From Microbacteriaceae bacterium (lineage in GTDB: Bacteria; Actinomycetota; Actinomycetes; Actinomycetales; Microbacteriaceae), in NCBI GenBank assembly GCA_025464815.1, contig JAODMW010000185.1, positions 1-34,279 of the forward strand: a DNA stretch of 34,279 bases. The letters are read 5' to 3'. The position numbers and the translations under genes were made by a program. The notes beneath the pieces are model-generated. The model had not been told where the DNA came from. It did no database searches and saw only the letters and a list, made by a program, of their open reading frames with translations. Position 1 is the stretch's first letter. The number at the start of each line of letters is the position of its first letter. Shown piece by piece: positions 24,839-32,574 of this stretch.

Positions 24839-24899
24839 CTCCCGTGGCGTCGAAGTCACGGACGATCCGGGGATCCGGATGCACGAAGGAGGTCGACCG

Positions 24900-25499
24900 A
24901 TGACGGACGAGGCCGAGCCGACATCCCCTGAGAACGCCGCCGACTCGGGCGAAACGCTTGTCGTTCCCGGCTGGACCGGGCGTCTCTTCGAGGATTTTGC
25001 CGTGGGGGATATCTACTATCACCCTTTTGGAAAGACCGTCACCGAAGGCGACAACCAGTGGTTCACCCTGCTTACGCAGAATGTGTCCAAGACCCATGTG
25101 GACCGGAACTTCGCCAAGGAAACGGAATTCGGCCGCCCGCTGGTGAACTCCACCTTCATCCTGGCATTGGTGACCGGGCAGTCCACCATCGATCTGTCCA
25201 TGAACGTCTTTGCGAACCTGGGTTGGGATGAGGTTCGCATGCCGCATCCCGTTTTCGAGGGTGACACCATCTATTCCCGTTCGAAGGTGCTGGCCACTCG
25301 CGGCTCCCGGTCCCGCCCGAATCTGGGTTTGGTCACTGTCGCATCCGAGGGATTCAACCAGGACGGCACAACCGTGATCAGTTACCTGCGCACATTCATG
25401 GTCTACCGGCAGGGGCACCTGCCCAGTACGGATTCCGCCCGCCCGGACGAGTCGTCGCTGCCATCCGTCGAGGATTTCGAACGCAGGTCGTCGACGTGA
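24900..25499 (+). CDS. MaoC-family hydratase, probable mesaconyl-CoA hydratase type
   Basis: A 199-residue single hot-dog protein. Its core FGKTVTEGDNQWFTLLTQN, TEFGRPLVNSTFILALVTGQ and NLGWDEVRMPHPVFEGDTIY is the pattern of MaoC proteins annotated as mesaconyl-CoA hydratase-like in actinobacteria. In the catalytic stretch, Asn61 and His66 are kept (QNVSKTH), but the usual N-P-L before the His is S-K-T. It would add water to mesaconyl-CoA, giving beta-methylmalyl-CoA or citramalyl-CoA depending on which carboxylate carries CoA. The ATG at 24900 has AAGGAGG 7 bases before it. The stop overlaps the lyase start (GTGA). Confidence 0.9.
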   Translation: MTDEAEPTSPENAADSGETLVVPGWTGRLFEDFAVGDIYYHPFGKTVTEGDNQWFTLLTQNVSKTHVDRNFAKETEFGRPLVNSTFILALVTGQSTIDLSMNVFANLGWDEVRMPHPVFEGDTIYSRSKVLATRGSRSRPNLGLVTVASEGFNQDGTTVISYLRTFMVYRQGHLPSTDSARPDESSLPSVEDFERRSST

Positions 25500-26350
25500 C
25501 CGCGATGGATGTCACCGGCGATACGGTCGTTGCGACGGCAGTGACCGCACTCTTCGTGCCAGGCGATCGGCCGGAGCGGTTCGCCAGGGCGGCAGCTGCT
25601 GGCGCCGACGTCGTCATCATCGACCTCGAGGATGCGGTATCCGCGAAGGCGAAGGCGGGCGCGTTGGCCGCGGTGCTGGAGGCGCTGGCACCGGCCGACC
25701 GGAATGGCGGCGTGCAGGCTGTGGTGCGCGTGAATGCGATGGGATCGTCGAGGTACGATTCCGAGATCGCCGCACTGCTTGCCCTTTCCGAGGCCCCGGG
25801 CCACGGACTGCTGGGTCTGATGGTCCCGAAGGCGGAAGACGTGGTCGGGCTGAGCCGACTGGGCGCCGGCATGCCGGGCGGCCTGGCTCTGTTGCCGTTG
25901 GTCGAGTCCGCCGCCGGTCTTGTGAATGCGCTCGAGCTCGCAAGGGTGCCGGGCGTCCCTCGGCTGGCCTTCGGCGCCATCGATTTCGCCCTGGACATCA
26001 ACTCGGCCGACGCCGACGAATTCGTCGCCTATGCCCGCTCGCACCTGGTGGTTGCCTCCCGTGCTGCCGGGATTGCGGCTCCGCTTGATTCGCCCACCAC
26101 GGAGATGAGGGATTCACAGCGGGTGGAGGCGTCGGCCCGGCTTGCACGGGACTTCGGCTTCGGCGGGAAACTGTGCATCCATCCGGTCCAGCTGCCGGCT
26201 GTGCAGCGTGCGTTTGCGCCGACGGCCGAGGAGGTCGAGTGGGCACTCTCGGTGATCGGCGCCGTAGGCGGCGCAACCCAGGTGGATGGACAGATGGTGG
26301 ACAGGCCCGTTACCGAGCGTGCCAGGAGAATTCTGCATCGTGCAGGTTGA
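25496..26350 (+). CDS. HpcH/CitE-family CoA-ester lyase (beta-methylmalyl-CoA or citramalyl-CoA lyase)
   Basis: A 284-residue TIM-barrel aldolase of the CitE-like group. Arg78 in VVRVNAMGS, Mg ligands Glu137 (LVESAAG) and Asp163 (FGAIDFALDI), Asp46 in DLEDAV and the CoA-end signature GKLCIHPVQ are all present. It should split a 3-hydroxyacyl-CoA made by the overlapping MaoC gene: beta-methylmalyl-CoA to glyoxylate and propionyl-CoA, or citramalyl-CoA to pyruvate and acetyl-CoA. Sequence alone does not separate these. GTG start inside the MaoC stop shows tight coupling of the two steps. Confidence 0.9.
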   Translation: MTAMDVTGDTVVATAVTALFVPGDRPERFARAAAAGADVVIIDLEDAVSAKAKAGALAAVLEALAPADRNGGVQAVVRVNAMGSSRYDSEIAALLALSEAPGHGLLGLMVPKAEDVVGLSRLGAGMPGGLALLPLVESAAGLVNALELARVPGVPRLAFGAIDFALDINSADADEFVAYARSHLVVASRAAGIAAPLDSPTTEMRDSQRVEASARLARDFGFGGKLCIHPVQLPAVQRAFAPTAEEVEWALSVIGAVGGATQVDGQMVDRPVTERARRILHRAG

Positions 26351-26360
26351 AGGAGCGGAA

Positions 26361-27341
26361 ATGAATACTTCGTCGATGTTGACGCTTGACCTGGTGCGGG
26401 ATGCTGCGGGTCAGATCTCCGGGATTGCTCATCGCACCCCGGTGATGACCTCGCGGATCCTCGACGAGCTCTGCCAGGCACGGGTCTTTCTGAAGTGCGA
26501 GAACTTCCAGCGCATCGGCGCCTTCAAGTTTCGCGGGGCGTACAACGTCATCTCACGTCTCGGCGTCGAGGAACTGCGCCGCGGTGTGGCCGCGTACTCG
26601 TCCGGCAACCACGCGCAGGCTGTTGCGCTCGCCGCCTCGATGGTCGGCACCTCGGCGACGATCCTGATGCCAGAGGACGCCCCGGAGATGAAGATCGCGG
26701 CAACTCGCGGTTACGGTGCCGAGGTCGAGTTCTACGACCGCTATACCGGCGATCGGGTCGCTCTTGGGAACGCGCTGGCCGAGAAACGCGGGCTGACGAT
26801 CGTTCCTCCCTATGAGCACTACGGAATCATGGCGGGCCAGGGCACGGCGGCACTGGAGCTGCTGGAGGAGACGGGAGAGCTCGATGAGATCCTGGTCCCC
26901 ATCGGCGGTGGCGGCCTCATGGCAGGAAGCGCCACGGCAGGCAAGGGGCTGTATCCGGACATTCGGATGATCGGAGTGGAGCCAGAGGCCGGGGACGACA
27001 CCAAGAGGTCCCTCGAGGCCGGCGAGCGAGTGCAGATCGCGGTACCGAGAACTATTGCGGATGGGCAGGGCGCAGAGATTCCCGGGGAAATGACCTTCGG
27101 CGTGAACCGCAGGCTTGTCGATGCGGTCGCGCTGGTGACGGATGCCGAGATCCGCGAGGCGATGATCTTCGCCTTCGATCGGCTCAAGATCGTGCTCGAG
27201 CCCTCTGGCGCCACCGCGCTCGCCGCCGTGATGTTCCGAAAGGGAGTCGAACCGGGGAAGCGCGTCGGCGTGATCCTGTCGGGTGGAAATGTGGGGCTGC
27301 AACGCTTCCGCGACCTCACAGCGCCGAAAGCCACTCCATAG
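26361..27341 (+). CDS. threonine/serine dehydratase-like PLP enzyme (hydroxyaspartate dehydratase possible)
   Basis: A 326-residue fold-type II PLP enzyme. The PLP lysine is Lys56 in FQRIGAFKFRGAYN, SGNHAQA (81-87) contacts the carboxylate, and IGGGGLMAG is the phosphate loop. It has no C-terminal ACT regulatory domain, so it is of the catabolic type. Relatives include threonine dehydratase, serine racemase and 3-hydroxyaspartate dehydratase (BhcB in the beta-hydroxyaspartate cycle). If the lyase yields glyoxylate, a hydroxyaspartate-handling role would fit, but the other Bhc genes are absent here. ATG with AAGGAG six bases upstream, 10 bases after the lyase gene. Confidence 0.88.
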   Translation: MNTSSMLTLDLVRDAAGQISGIAHRTPVMTSRILDELCQARVFLKCENFQRIGAFKFRGAYNVISRLGVEELRRGVAAYSSGNHAQAVALAASMVGTSATILMPEDAPEMKIAATRGYGAEVEFYDRYTGDRVALGNALAEKRGLTIVPPYEHYGIMAGQGTAALELLEETGELDEILVPIGGGGLMAGSATAGKGLYPDIRMIGVEPEAGDDTKRSLEAGERVQIAVPRTIADGQGAEIPGEMTFGVNRRLVDAVALVTDAEIREAMIFAFDRLKIVLEPSGATALAAVMFRKGVEPGKRVGVILSGGNVGLQRFRDLTAPKATP

Positions 27342-27373
27342 GAGTGATCCTTCAGCTCGATCCTTTCCTCGGT

Positions 27374-28303
27374 TCAGAGCCGCATCGCGATGGCGACGAG
27401 GTCCTGGGCGGGGCCGTGGGGTGGGTGGGCGCCATTGCTCCATACGGCGGAAAGCTGTCTGCGCAGAGGGATACCGGTGGTCGCCACCATCGCCAGTCGG
27501 CCGAGCGCGAGGTCGTCGGCGATGGCGAGCGAGCTGAGCACTCCCGGGGCAGTTCCTGCCGCGATGGCGGTGCGTACCGCCGCCGTGCTGGAGAGTTCGA
27601 CTCGCGGTGGTGAAATCCTGGAATTCGCGATACCGCTGGCAATGAGCAGCTGCTCGAGAGTCTGCCGGGTACCCGATCCCGGCTCCCGGGTGACCAACGG
27701 GGTGCGCGCCAGCTCCTGCGCCGTGACGGGAGTTCGTCGTCTGGACCAGGGATGTTCGAGAGACACTGCGAGTTGAAGTTCGTCGAACCCGATGGCCTTC
27801 ACTCGCAGATCGGCCGGAAGGGCCGAGGTCTCGATGAAACCGAGGGGAACCGACCCCGAGCGTACGAGCTCGATGACGTTGTCACTGTTGGTTGCGGTCA
27901 GCCCGACCTGCGTCGCCACGTGTCCCGCAGCTTCCTGGCGGTTTCTCAGCGCTACCAGCCATCTCGGAAGCAGGTATTCGGCGATAGTCAAGCTGGCCGC
28001 TACATCCAGTTGCCGGAGGGTCTCGGAGCGGATCGAGGCGATTCCTGCGTCCAGGCGCTCAGCTGCGGCGATCACTTCGGTCGCCCATCCGGTGATCACC
28101 ACTCCGGCAGCCGTCAACGATGAGCCGCGCGCCGAGCGGGTGACGAGGATGGCGCCGACCTGGGCTTCGAGGGAGCGCATCCGTGCCGAGGCGGCCTGTT
28201 GGGAAATGCCCAGGCGAGCTCCTGCGGAGGAGAGGCTGCCCTCTTCGCTCACCATTGCGAGCAGCTGCAGGGCGAACAGGTCGGGTACGTGAGGTCCGAG
28301 CAT
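27374..28303 (-). CDS. LysR-family transcriptional regulator
   Basis: A 309-residue regulator. The N-terminal helix-turn-helix lies at about residues 5-65 (LFALQLLAMVSEEGSLSSAG, LGISQQAASARMRSLEAQVG). The effector domain follows (LPRWLVALRNRQ, IELVRSGSVPLGFIE, LARTPLVTREPGSGTRQTLE), the last being the family's R-E-x-G-S-G ligand loop. The ATG at 28303 has AGGAGGA upstream and is preferred over an ATG at 28333. It is divergent from the YeiH-type transporter gene. A LysR regulator (YeiE) likewise neighbours yeiH in enterobacteria, where it responds to sulfite. It probably serves the transporter, not the catabolic cluster. Confidence 0.93.
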   Translation of the reverse strand: MLGPHVPDLFALQLLAMVSEEGSLSSAGARLGISQQAASARMRSLEAQVGAILVTRSARGSSLTAAGVVITGWATEVIAAAERLDAGIASIRSETLRQLDVAASLTIAEYLLPRWLVALRNRQEAAGHVATQVGLTATNSDNVIELVRSGSVPLGFIETSALPADLRVKAIGFDELQLAVSLEHPWSRRRTPVTAQELARTPLVTREPGSGTRQTLEQLLIASGIANSRISPPRVELSSTAAVRTAIAAGTAPGVLSSLAIADDLALGRLAMVATTGIPLRRQLSAVWSNGAHPPHGPAQDLVAIAMRL

Positions 28304-28384
28304 TCTCCTCCTACAAGCACAGGTTGTGACCATACAAGGTTATCGCCACTACTGGCGTCGCGGGTGATCCTCCATCGTAGAAAG

Positions 28385-29425
28385 GTGGAAATAGCGAACG
28401 ACAAAACGGCGACGGTCAAGCCCAAATCCGCGACGAGGGCGGTGCCAGGGGTGCTGGTCGCCGCGGCCGCCGCCGCGTTCGCCTGGGGGATCAACGCGCT
28501 CGTGCCGGCAATACCCCTGCTCACGGCCTCCGTTGTGCTGGGAATCGTCGTCGCTCAGATCCCTGCCGCCCGCCCGGCGCTTACCGGGATGCTTGCCCCA
28601 GGGCTTGCCATCGCGGCGAAGCGGCTCATGCGCATCGGGATCGTGGTGCTCGGCCTCAAGCTCAGCCTCGTCGACATCGCCGGCCTCGGATGGGTGACGA
28701 TCATCGCGGTCATCGCAGTCGTGCTGATCACCTTCGGGGTGACGCTGTGGCTGGGTCGGCTCTTCCGTCTGCCTGGGCACCAGCCGATGCTGATCGCCAC
28801 CGGCTTCGCCATCTGCGGTGCGTCGGCCATCGGAGCGATGAGCAGCGTCGTGAAAGCCAAGGACAAGGACACGGCAACTCCGGTCGCGCTGGTCACCCTC
28901 TGCGGGACGATGGCGATCGCTGTTCTGCCGTTGCTCTGGCATCCGCTGGGGCTCAGCAACGTTCAATTCGGTCACTGGGTCGGGGCGAGCGTGCACGACG
29001 TCGGTCAGGTCGTCGCAACGGCCCAAATCGCCGGAGCAGCCGCTCTCGCCGTCGCCGTCGTGGTCAAACTCACCCGCGTCCTCATGCTCGCCCCCATGGT
29101 GGCCATCGCCTCCGTGGTCGTACGCCGTCGCTCGGCCGAAGGCCAATTCGGAGTTCAATCGGCGAAGCGGCCGCCGCTCGTACCGCTGTTCGTGGCCGGA
29201 TTCCTCTGTGCGGTCCTCGCGCGAACGGTTCTCGGACTGCCGGCTCCGGTGCTCGACGGCGCGAACACCCTCCAAACGGCCCTCCTGGCGATGGCCCTCT
29301 TCGGTTTGGGAACCGCAGTGCGCTTGCGTGAGCTCGTACGCACCGGATGGAGGGCTCTGGTCGTCGGACTGCTCTCCTGGCTGATCATCGCGGTATTGGC
29401 GCTCGGCGCGGTCGCGCTGGGGTAG
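28385..29425 (+). CDS. yeiH: YeiH-type putative sulfate exporter family membrane protein
   Basis: A protein of about 346 residues with 9-11 hydrophobic segments. Family landmarks are KRLMRIGIVVLGLKLSL, the glycine-rich ATGFAICGASAIGAMSSVVK, FGHWVGASVHDVGQVVATA and ALFGLGTAVRLREL. The family (UPF0324, PF03601) is annotated as a putative sulfate or sulfite exporter, and the transport function is only partly tested. The start is not settled: GTG 28385 or GTG 28364, neither with a clear ribosome site, so a leaderless message is possible. Divergent from the LysR gene with about 80 bases between, where both promoters must lie. Convergent with the next gene. Confidence 0.88.
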   Translation: MEIANDKTATVKPKSATRAVPGVLVAAAAAAFAWGINALVPAIPLLTASVVLGIVVAQIPAARPALTGMLAPGLAIAAKRLMRIGIVVLGLKLSLVDIAGLGWVTIIAVIAVVLITFGVTLWLGRLFRLPGHQPMLIATGFAICGASAIGAMSSVVKAKDKDTATPVALVTLCGTMAIAVLPLLWHPLGLSNVQFGHWVGASVHDVGQVVATAQIAGAAALAVAVVVKLTRVLMLAPMVAIASVVVRRRSAEGQFGVQSAKRPPLVPLFVAGFLCAVLARTVLGLPAPVLDGANTLQTALLAMALFGLGTAVRLRELVRTGWRALVVGLLSWLIIAVLALGAVALG

Positions 29426-29445
29426 GCAGGCTGGATCGATGGCCT

Positions 29446-29940
29446 TCAGAACCTGCGCGCGAACGGCTCTGGTTTGCGCATCCGGATGAGCAGCAGCAGT
29501 GGGATCAGAACGTATGGGCCGTTGTAGAGCAGGAAGATCAGCGGATTCGGAGTGCGCTCGCCCTGTGCGCCGAAGAATTCGACGCCGAAGATCGGGATCG
29601 CTGTGAGGCTGATGATCATCGTCGCGTAGATCACCGCGAACAGCTGGATGCGATTCCAGCCTTTCGCCAGTGAGATTATGAGGATCACATAGAACGGCAG
29701 ATAGACGAATGCCGAGGTGCCGCTGATGAACCGCAGCCACAGCGGGTGGGCCTGATAGAGCGGGTCGAAGTTCGACGAGTACGTGTAGTTCCACTGCACG
29801 AGGATGTTCGTCGAGTCGGCGACCTGGTCGAGACCGAGCCCCTCCACCGAGTCGCTGATGATGCAGGTCACGATGAAAATCGAGAAGAACGCGATGAAAA
29901 CGATATCGATGGGGCGTTTGCGCAGGGGGAGCGAGGTCAC
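29446..29940 (-). CDS. EXPERA-like (EBP superfamily) membrane protein
   Basis: A 164-residue protein with four transmembrane segments. The layout matches the EXPERA domain of TMEM97/EBP: an Asp in the first helix (RPIDIVFIAFFSIFIV), a loop with NFDPLYQAHPLWLRF, a second helix with proline (FVYLPFYVILIISLAKGW), then IYATMIISLTAIPIFG and a last helix after YNGPYVLIP. Eukaryotic members bind sterols or act as sterol isomerases; bacterial members have no known role. GTG start at 29940. The match is by pattern and should be tested with a profile search. Confidence 0.65.
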   Translation of the reverse strand: MTSLPLRKRPIDIVFIAFFSIFIVTCIISDSVEGLGLDQVADSTNILVQWNYTYSSNFDPLYQAHPLWLRFISGTSAFVYLPFYVILIISLAKGWNRIQLFAVIYATMIISLTAIPIFGVEFFGAQGERTPNPLIFLLYNGPYVLIPLLLLIRMRKPEPFARRF

Positions 29941-29992
29941 TGCCCCATGCTAGCGACCGCGATCTCGGACCACGGGTGGGCTGCTGCGTGTC

Positions 29993-30802
29993 TCAGCGGA
30001 TCGCGTCGAGTACGGCATCGTGCAGGATGCCGTTGGTCGCGATCGCCGACCCGTTCCACGGCCCCGGCTCTCCCGCAACGGAGCTGAACCTGCCACCGGC
30101 CTCTTCCACGATCGGAATGAGCGCGGCCATGTCCCATGGCTTGAGGTCGAACTCGCCGGCGATCTCCACGAGCCCCTCTGCGACCATCATGTACGGCCAC
30201 ATGTCCCCGTAGTCGCGGGTGCGCCAGACGCTGCGGGCCAGGCCGAGGTACTCCTCGAGTTTGCCCGCCTCTTCCCACCGGATGAGCCCGCTCGAGCTCA
30301 TCGACGCATCCGACAGGTCTCCCACCGCTGAGACGTGGATGCGGCGTTCGCTGCTCGCGGTGGTCGAGGCGAGCTGCTCGTCGACGAACGCACCGAGGCC
30401 CCGCGCGCCCCACCAGCGCTTGCCGAGCGCCGGCGCGCTGACCACGCCCACCACCGGCACGCCGTCGATTGCGAGCGAGATGAGGCTCGCCCAGACCGGC
30501 ACCCCGCGCACGTAGTTCGCGGTGCCATCGATCGGGTCGATGATCCACTGGCGGTGGGATCCGTCGCTTCCGGCTTCCTCTCCGGCCTCTTCACCGAGCA
30601 CCGAGTCATCGGGGCGGCTGTCGTGGAGAGCACCTCGAATGGCTGCCTCGACTGCCCGGTCGGCATCCGTCACGTGGGTCATGTCCGGTTTCATCGAGAT
30701 GAGCAGGTCGTTCGCGCGAAAGCGGTCCATCGAGATGGCATCCGCCATGTCGGCGAGCTGACGGGCGAGTGCGAGATCGGATTGCAGGGAGAAGTCGGTC
30801 AC
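29993..30802 (-). CDS. hisN: histidinol-phosphatase, inositol-monophosphatase family
   Basis: A protein of about 269 residues of the IMPase fold. Metal-binding motifs: LGEEAG, WIIDPIDGTANYVRG (D-P-I-D-G-T) and KPWDMAALIPIVEEAGG (W-D). In actinobacteria this protein removes phosphate from L-histidinol phosphate, the penultimate step group of histidine synthesis, and the early KPDMTHVTDAD segment agrees with HisN. A GTG at 30802 with GGAG 5 bases upstream gives the usual N-terminus (VTDFSLQSDLALA); an ATG at 30841 would add 13 residues of poor quality. It lies near rsgA-aroA as in relatives, but is separated from them by an opposite-strand gene. Confidence 0.92.
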   Translation of the reverse strand: MTDFSLQSDLALARQLADMADAISMDRFRANDLLISMKPDMTHVTDADRAVEAAIRGALHDSRPDDSVLGEEAGEEAGSDGSHRQWIIDPIDGTANYVRGVPVWASLISLAIDGVPVVGVVSAPALGKRWWGARGLGAFVDEQLASTTASSERRIHVSAVGDLSDASMSSSGLIRWEEAGKLEEYLGLARSVWRTRDYGDMWPYMMVAEGLVEIAGEFDLKPWDMAALIPIVEEAGGRFSSVAGEPGPWNGSAIATNGILHDAVLDAIR

Positions 30803-30931
30803 GGCTCCAAGGTTATGGCAGTTGGCGAGAGGCATTTCCACGGCACCCGGGTCGAACCTCAGACGTGCACTGAACGATTGTCGGTGGTGTCTCGTTGTTC
30901 AGAACGGGAACCTCAACGATCGGAGATGTCA

Positions 30932-31522
30932 ATGTCGGAAATTTCAGTAACATCAGGTGTCGGTGAGACGGCGCGATCGCTGCGCACGCTGTATTTCGTG
31001 CGCGTCCTGTTTTCTGTCGTCTGGGTCGTGCTGGTCTTCTCGCTCGCATCCTCGGCCTTGAGCGGTTCGACGCCGAGCCTGGTCGCGGGCATCCTTCTCG
31101 TTGTCTATCCGGTGTGGGATGTCATTGCCACTTTCTTCGACATCCGCGCGAACCGCGCCTCGACCTCGAAGCTGCCGCAATACGTCAACATCGTCTTCGG
31201 GTTGGCAGCGGCAGTCGCCATGATCATCGTTCTGCCGATCGGCGGACTGACCCCGGCGATCATCGTGTTCGGGGTGTGGGCATTCGTCAGCGGGGCGGTG
31301 CAGCTGTTCCTCGCGATCCGGCGGCGTCGCGCGCTCGGTGCGCAATGGCCGATGATCATCAGCGGCGGGCTCTCGGTGGTTGCCGGGATCGCGTTCATCA
31401 TCATGGCGAGTTCCCCGAGGACCGGACTGACGACCTTGGCCGGGTACTCGGCTGTCGGCGCTTTCTGGTATCTCGTGACGGCGATCTGGCTGACGCGGTC
31501 GGTACGGGCGGCGAGACCGTAG
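30932..31522 (+). CDS. HdeD-family (DUF308) membrane protein
   Basis: A 196-residue protein with six predicted transmembrane segments and short loops, ending in a short basic tail. The pattern LVAGILLVVYPVWDVIATFFDIRA, then IIVFGVWAFVSGAVQLFLAI and ISGGLSVVAGIAFIIMAS, repeats as expected for HdeD-like proteins built from two-helix units. HdeD is tied to acid resistance in E. coli, but the role in actinobacteria is unknown. The ATG at 30932 has CGGAG six bases upstream; ATG 30926 is too close to it. It stands on the opposite strand between hisN and rsgA. Confidence 0.82.
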   Translation: MSEISVTSGVGETARSLRTLYFVRVLFSVVWVVLVFSLASSALSGSTPSLVAGILLVVYPVWDVIATFFDIRANRASTSKLPQYVNIVFGLAAAVAMIIVLPIGGLTPAIIVFGVWAFVSGAVQLFLAIRRRRALGAQWPMIISGGLSVVAGIAFIIMASSPRTGLTTLAGYSAVGAFWYLVTAIWLTRSVRAARP

Positions 31523-31544
31523 GCGGACTACCCTTTCCAGGGCA

Positions 31545-31559
31545 GCTGGCTAGGCCAGC
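31545..31559. terminator. short hairpin between the convergent HdeD-family and rsgA genes
   Basis: GCTGGC and GCCAGC pair perfectly around TAG; the hairpin overlaps the rsgA stop. With a six-base stem and no T-run it is a weak candidate for a shared terminator. Confidence 0.35.
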
Positions 31560-32572
31560 GAGGTTAACAGCCGCTGAAATGAGTCCAGCCGCAGTTTGCC
31601 GGCCTCACCGAGTTTTCCGGCCTCGACGGCTTCCACGATCGCGCAGTCCGGAGCATCGGGAAGGTGGGTGCAGCCGCGCGGGCAGTCCTCGGCGAGCACG
31701 GCGAGGTCGGTGAAGGACTTCAGGATGTTGTCGGGGTTGACGTGCCCGAGGCCGAAGGACCGCACCCCGGGGGTGTCGATGATCCAGCCGGTACCGACGC
31801 GATAGGAGATCGTGGACGACGACGTGTGCCGCCCTCGGCCGGTCACCGTGTTGACCCGGCCGATCGCCCGGTTCGCATCGGGCACCAGCGCGTTCACAAG
31901 GGTCGACTTGCCGACGCCGGAGTGTCCGACGGCCACCGTGGTGTGGCCGTCCAGCAACTGCTTGATCTCGTCCGTCGGCATGGCACCCTCACCGCTTGTC
32001 ACCACCGTGATGTCGAGGCCCGCGAAGTTGGCGAGAAAGTCGGTCGGGTCGGCGAGGTCGGTCTTCGTGATGCAGAGGATGGGATCGAGGCCGGCATCGA
32101 AGGCGGCGACCAGGTAGCGGTCCACGAGCCGCGGTCGCGGCTCCGGGTTCGCCGCCGCGACGACGATGAGCATCTGGTCGGCGTTGGCCACGATGATGCG
32201 CTCTACCTCGTCGGAGTCATCGGCGCTCCTCCGCAGGATGGTACTGCGCGGCTGGATGCGTACGATTCGCGAGAGGCTGCCTTCGTCGCCCGAGGTGTCG
32301 CCGACGAGATCGACGTAGTCGCCCGTGACGATGGCCTGCTTGCGCAATTCGCTCGCACGCGAGGCTGTCGCCTCGTGTTCCTCCGGCGTCCCCTCGGCGA
32401 CGAGCACCGAATAGCGTCCGCGATCGACCGTGAAGACGCGGCCGGTCACGGCATCGCTGTGTTCCGGCCTGATCTTCGTCCGGGCGCGGTTGCCCTTGGG
32501 ATTCGGCCGGGATCGGGCTTCGTAGTCGGCGTACTTGTCGTCTTCGTCGTCGACATCCGTCAGCCAGCTCAT
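31550..32572 (-). CDS. rsgA: ribosome small-subunit biogenesis GTPase RsgA
   Basis: A 340-residue circularly permuted GTPase. An N-terminal OB-fold domain (GRVFTVDRGRYSVLV, VTGDYVDLV) is followed by the GTPase motifs in permuted order: G4 TKTD, G1 GHSGVGKSTL, G2-like RGRHTS, G3 DTPG. The zinc region CPRGCTHLPDAPDC closes the protein. RsgA binds the 30S subunit and helps its late maturation. The N-terminus is an acidic and then basic extension common in actinobacteria. It begins 2 bases after the aroA stop, so the two are co-transcribed. Confidence 0.96.
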   Translation of the reverse strand: MSWLTDVDDEDDKYADYEARSRPNPKGNRARTKIRPEHSDAVTGRVFTVDRGRYSVLVAEGTPEEHEATASRASELRKQAIVTGDYVDLVGDTSGDEGSLSRIVRIQPRSTILRRSADDSDEVERIIVANADQMLIVVAAANPEPRPRLVDRYLVAAFDAGLDPILCITKTDLADPTDFLANFAGLDITVVTSGEGAMPTDEIKQLLDGHTTVAVGHSGVGKSTLVNALVPDANRAIGRVNTVTGRGRHTSSSTISYRVGTGWIIDTPGVRSFGLGHVNPDNILKSFTDLAVLAEDCPRGCTHLPDAPDCAIVEAVEAGKLGEAGKLRLDSFQRLLTSLA

Positions 32573-32574
32573 CG

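Noticed and set aside
22209-24859. Long minus-strand frames opposite the M20 and M19 genes
   Set aside because: Antisense shadows typical of high-GC DNA; the plus-strand peptidases have complete metal motifs.
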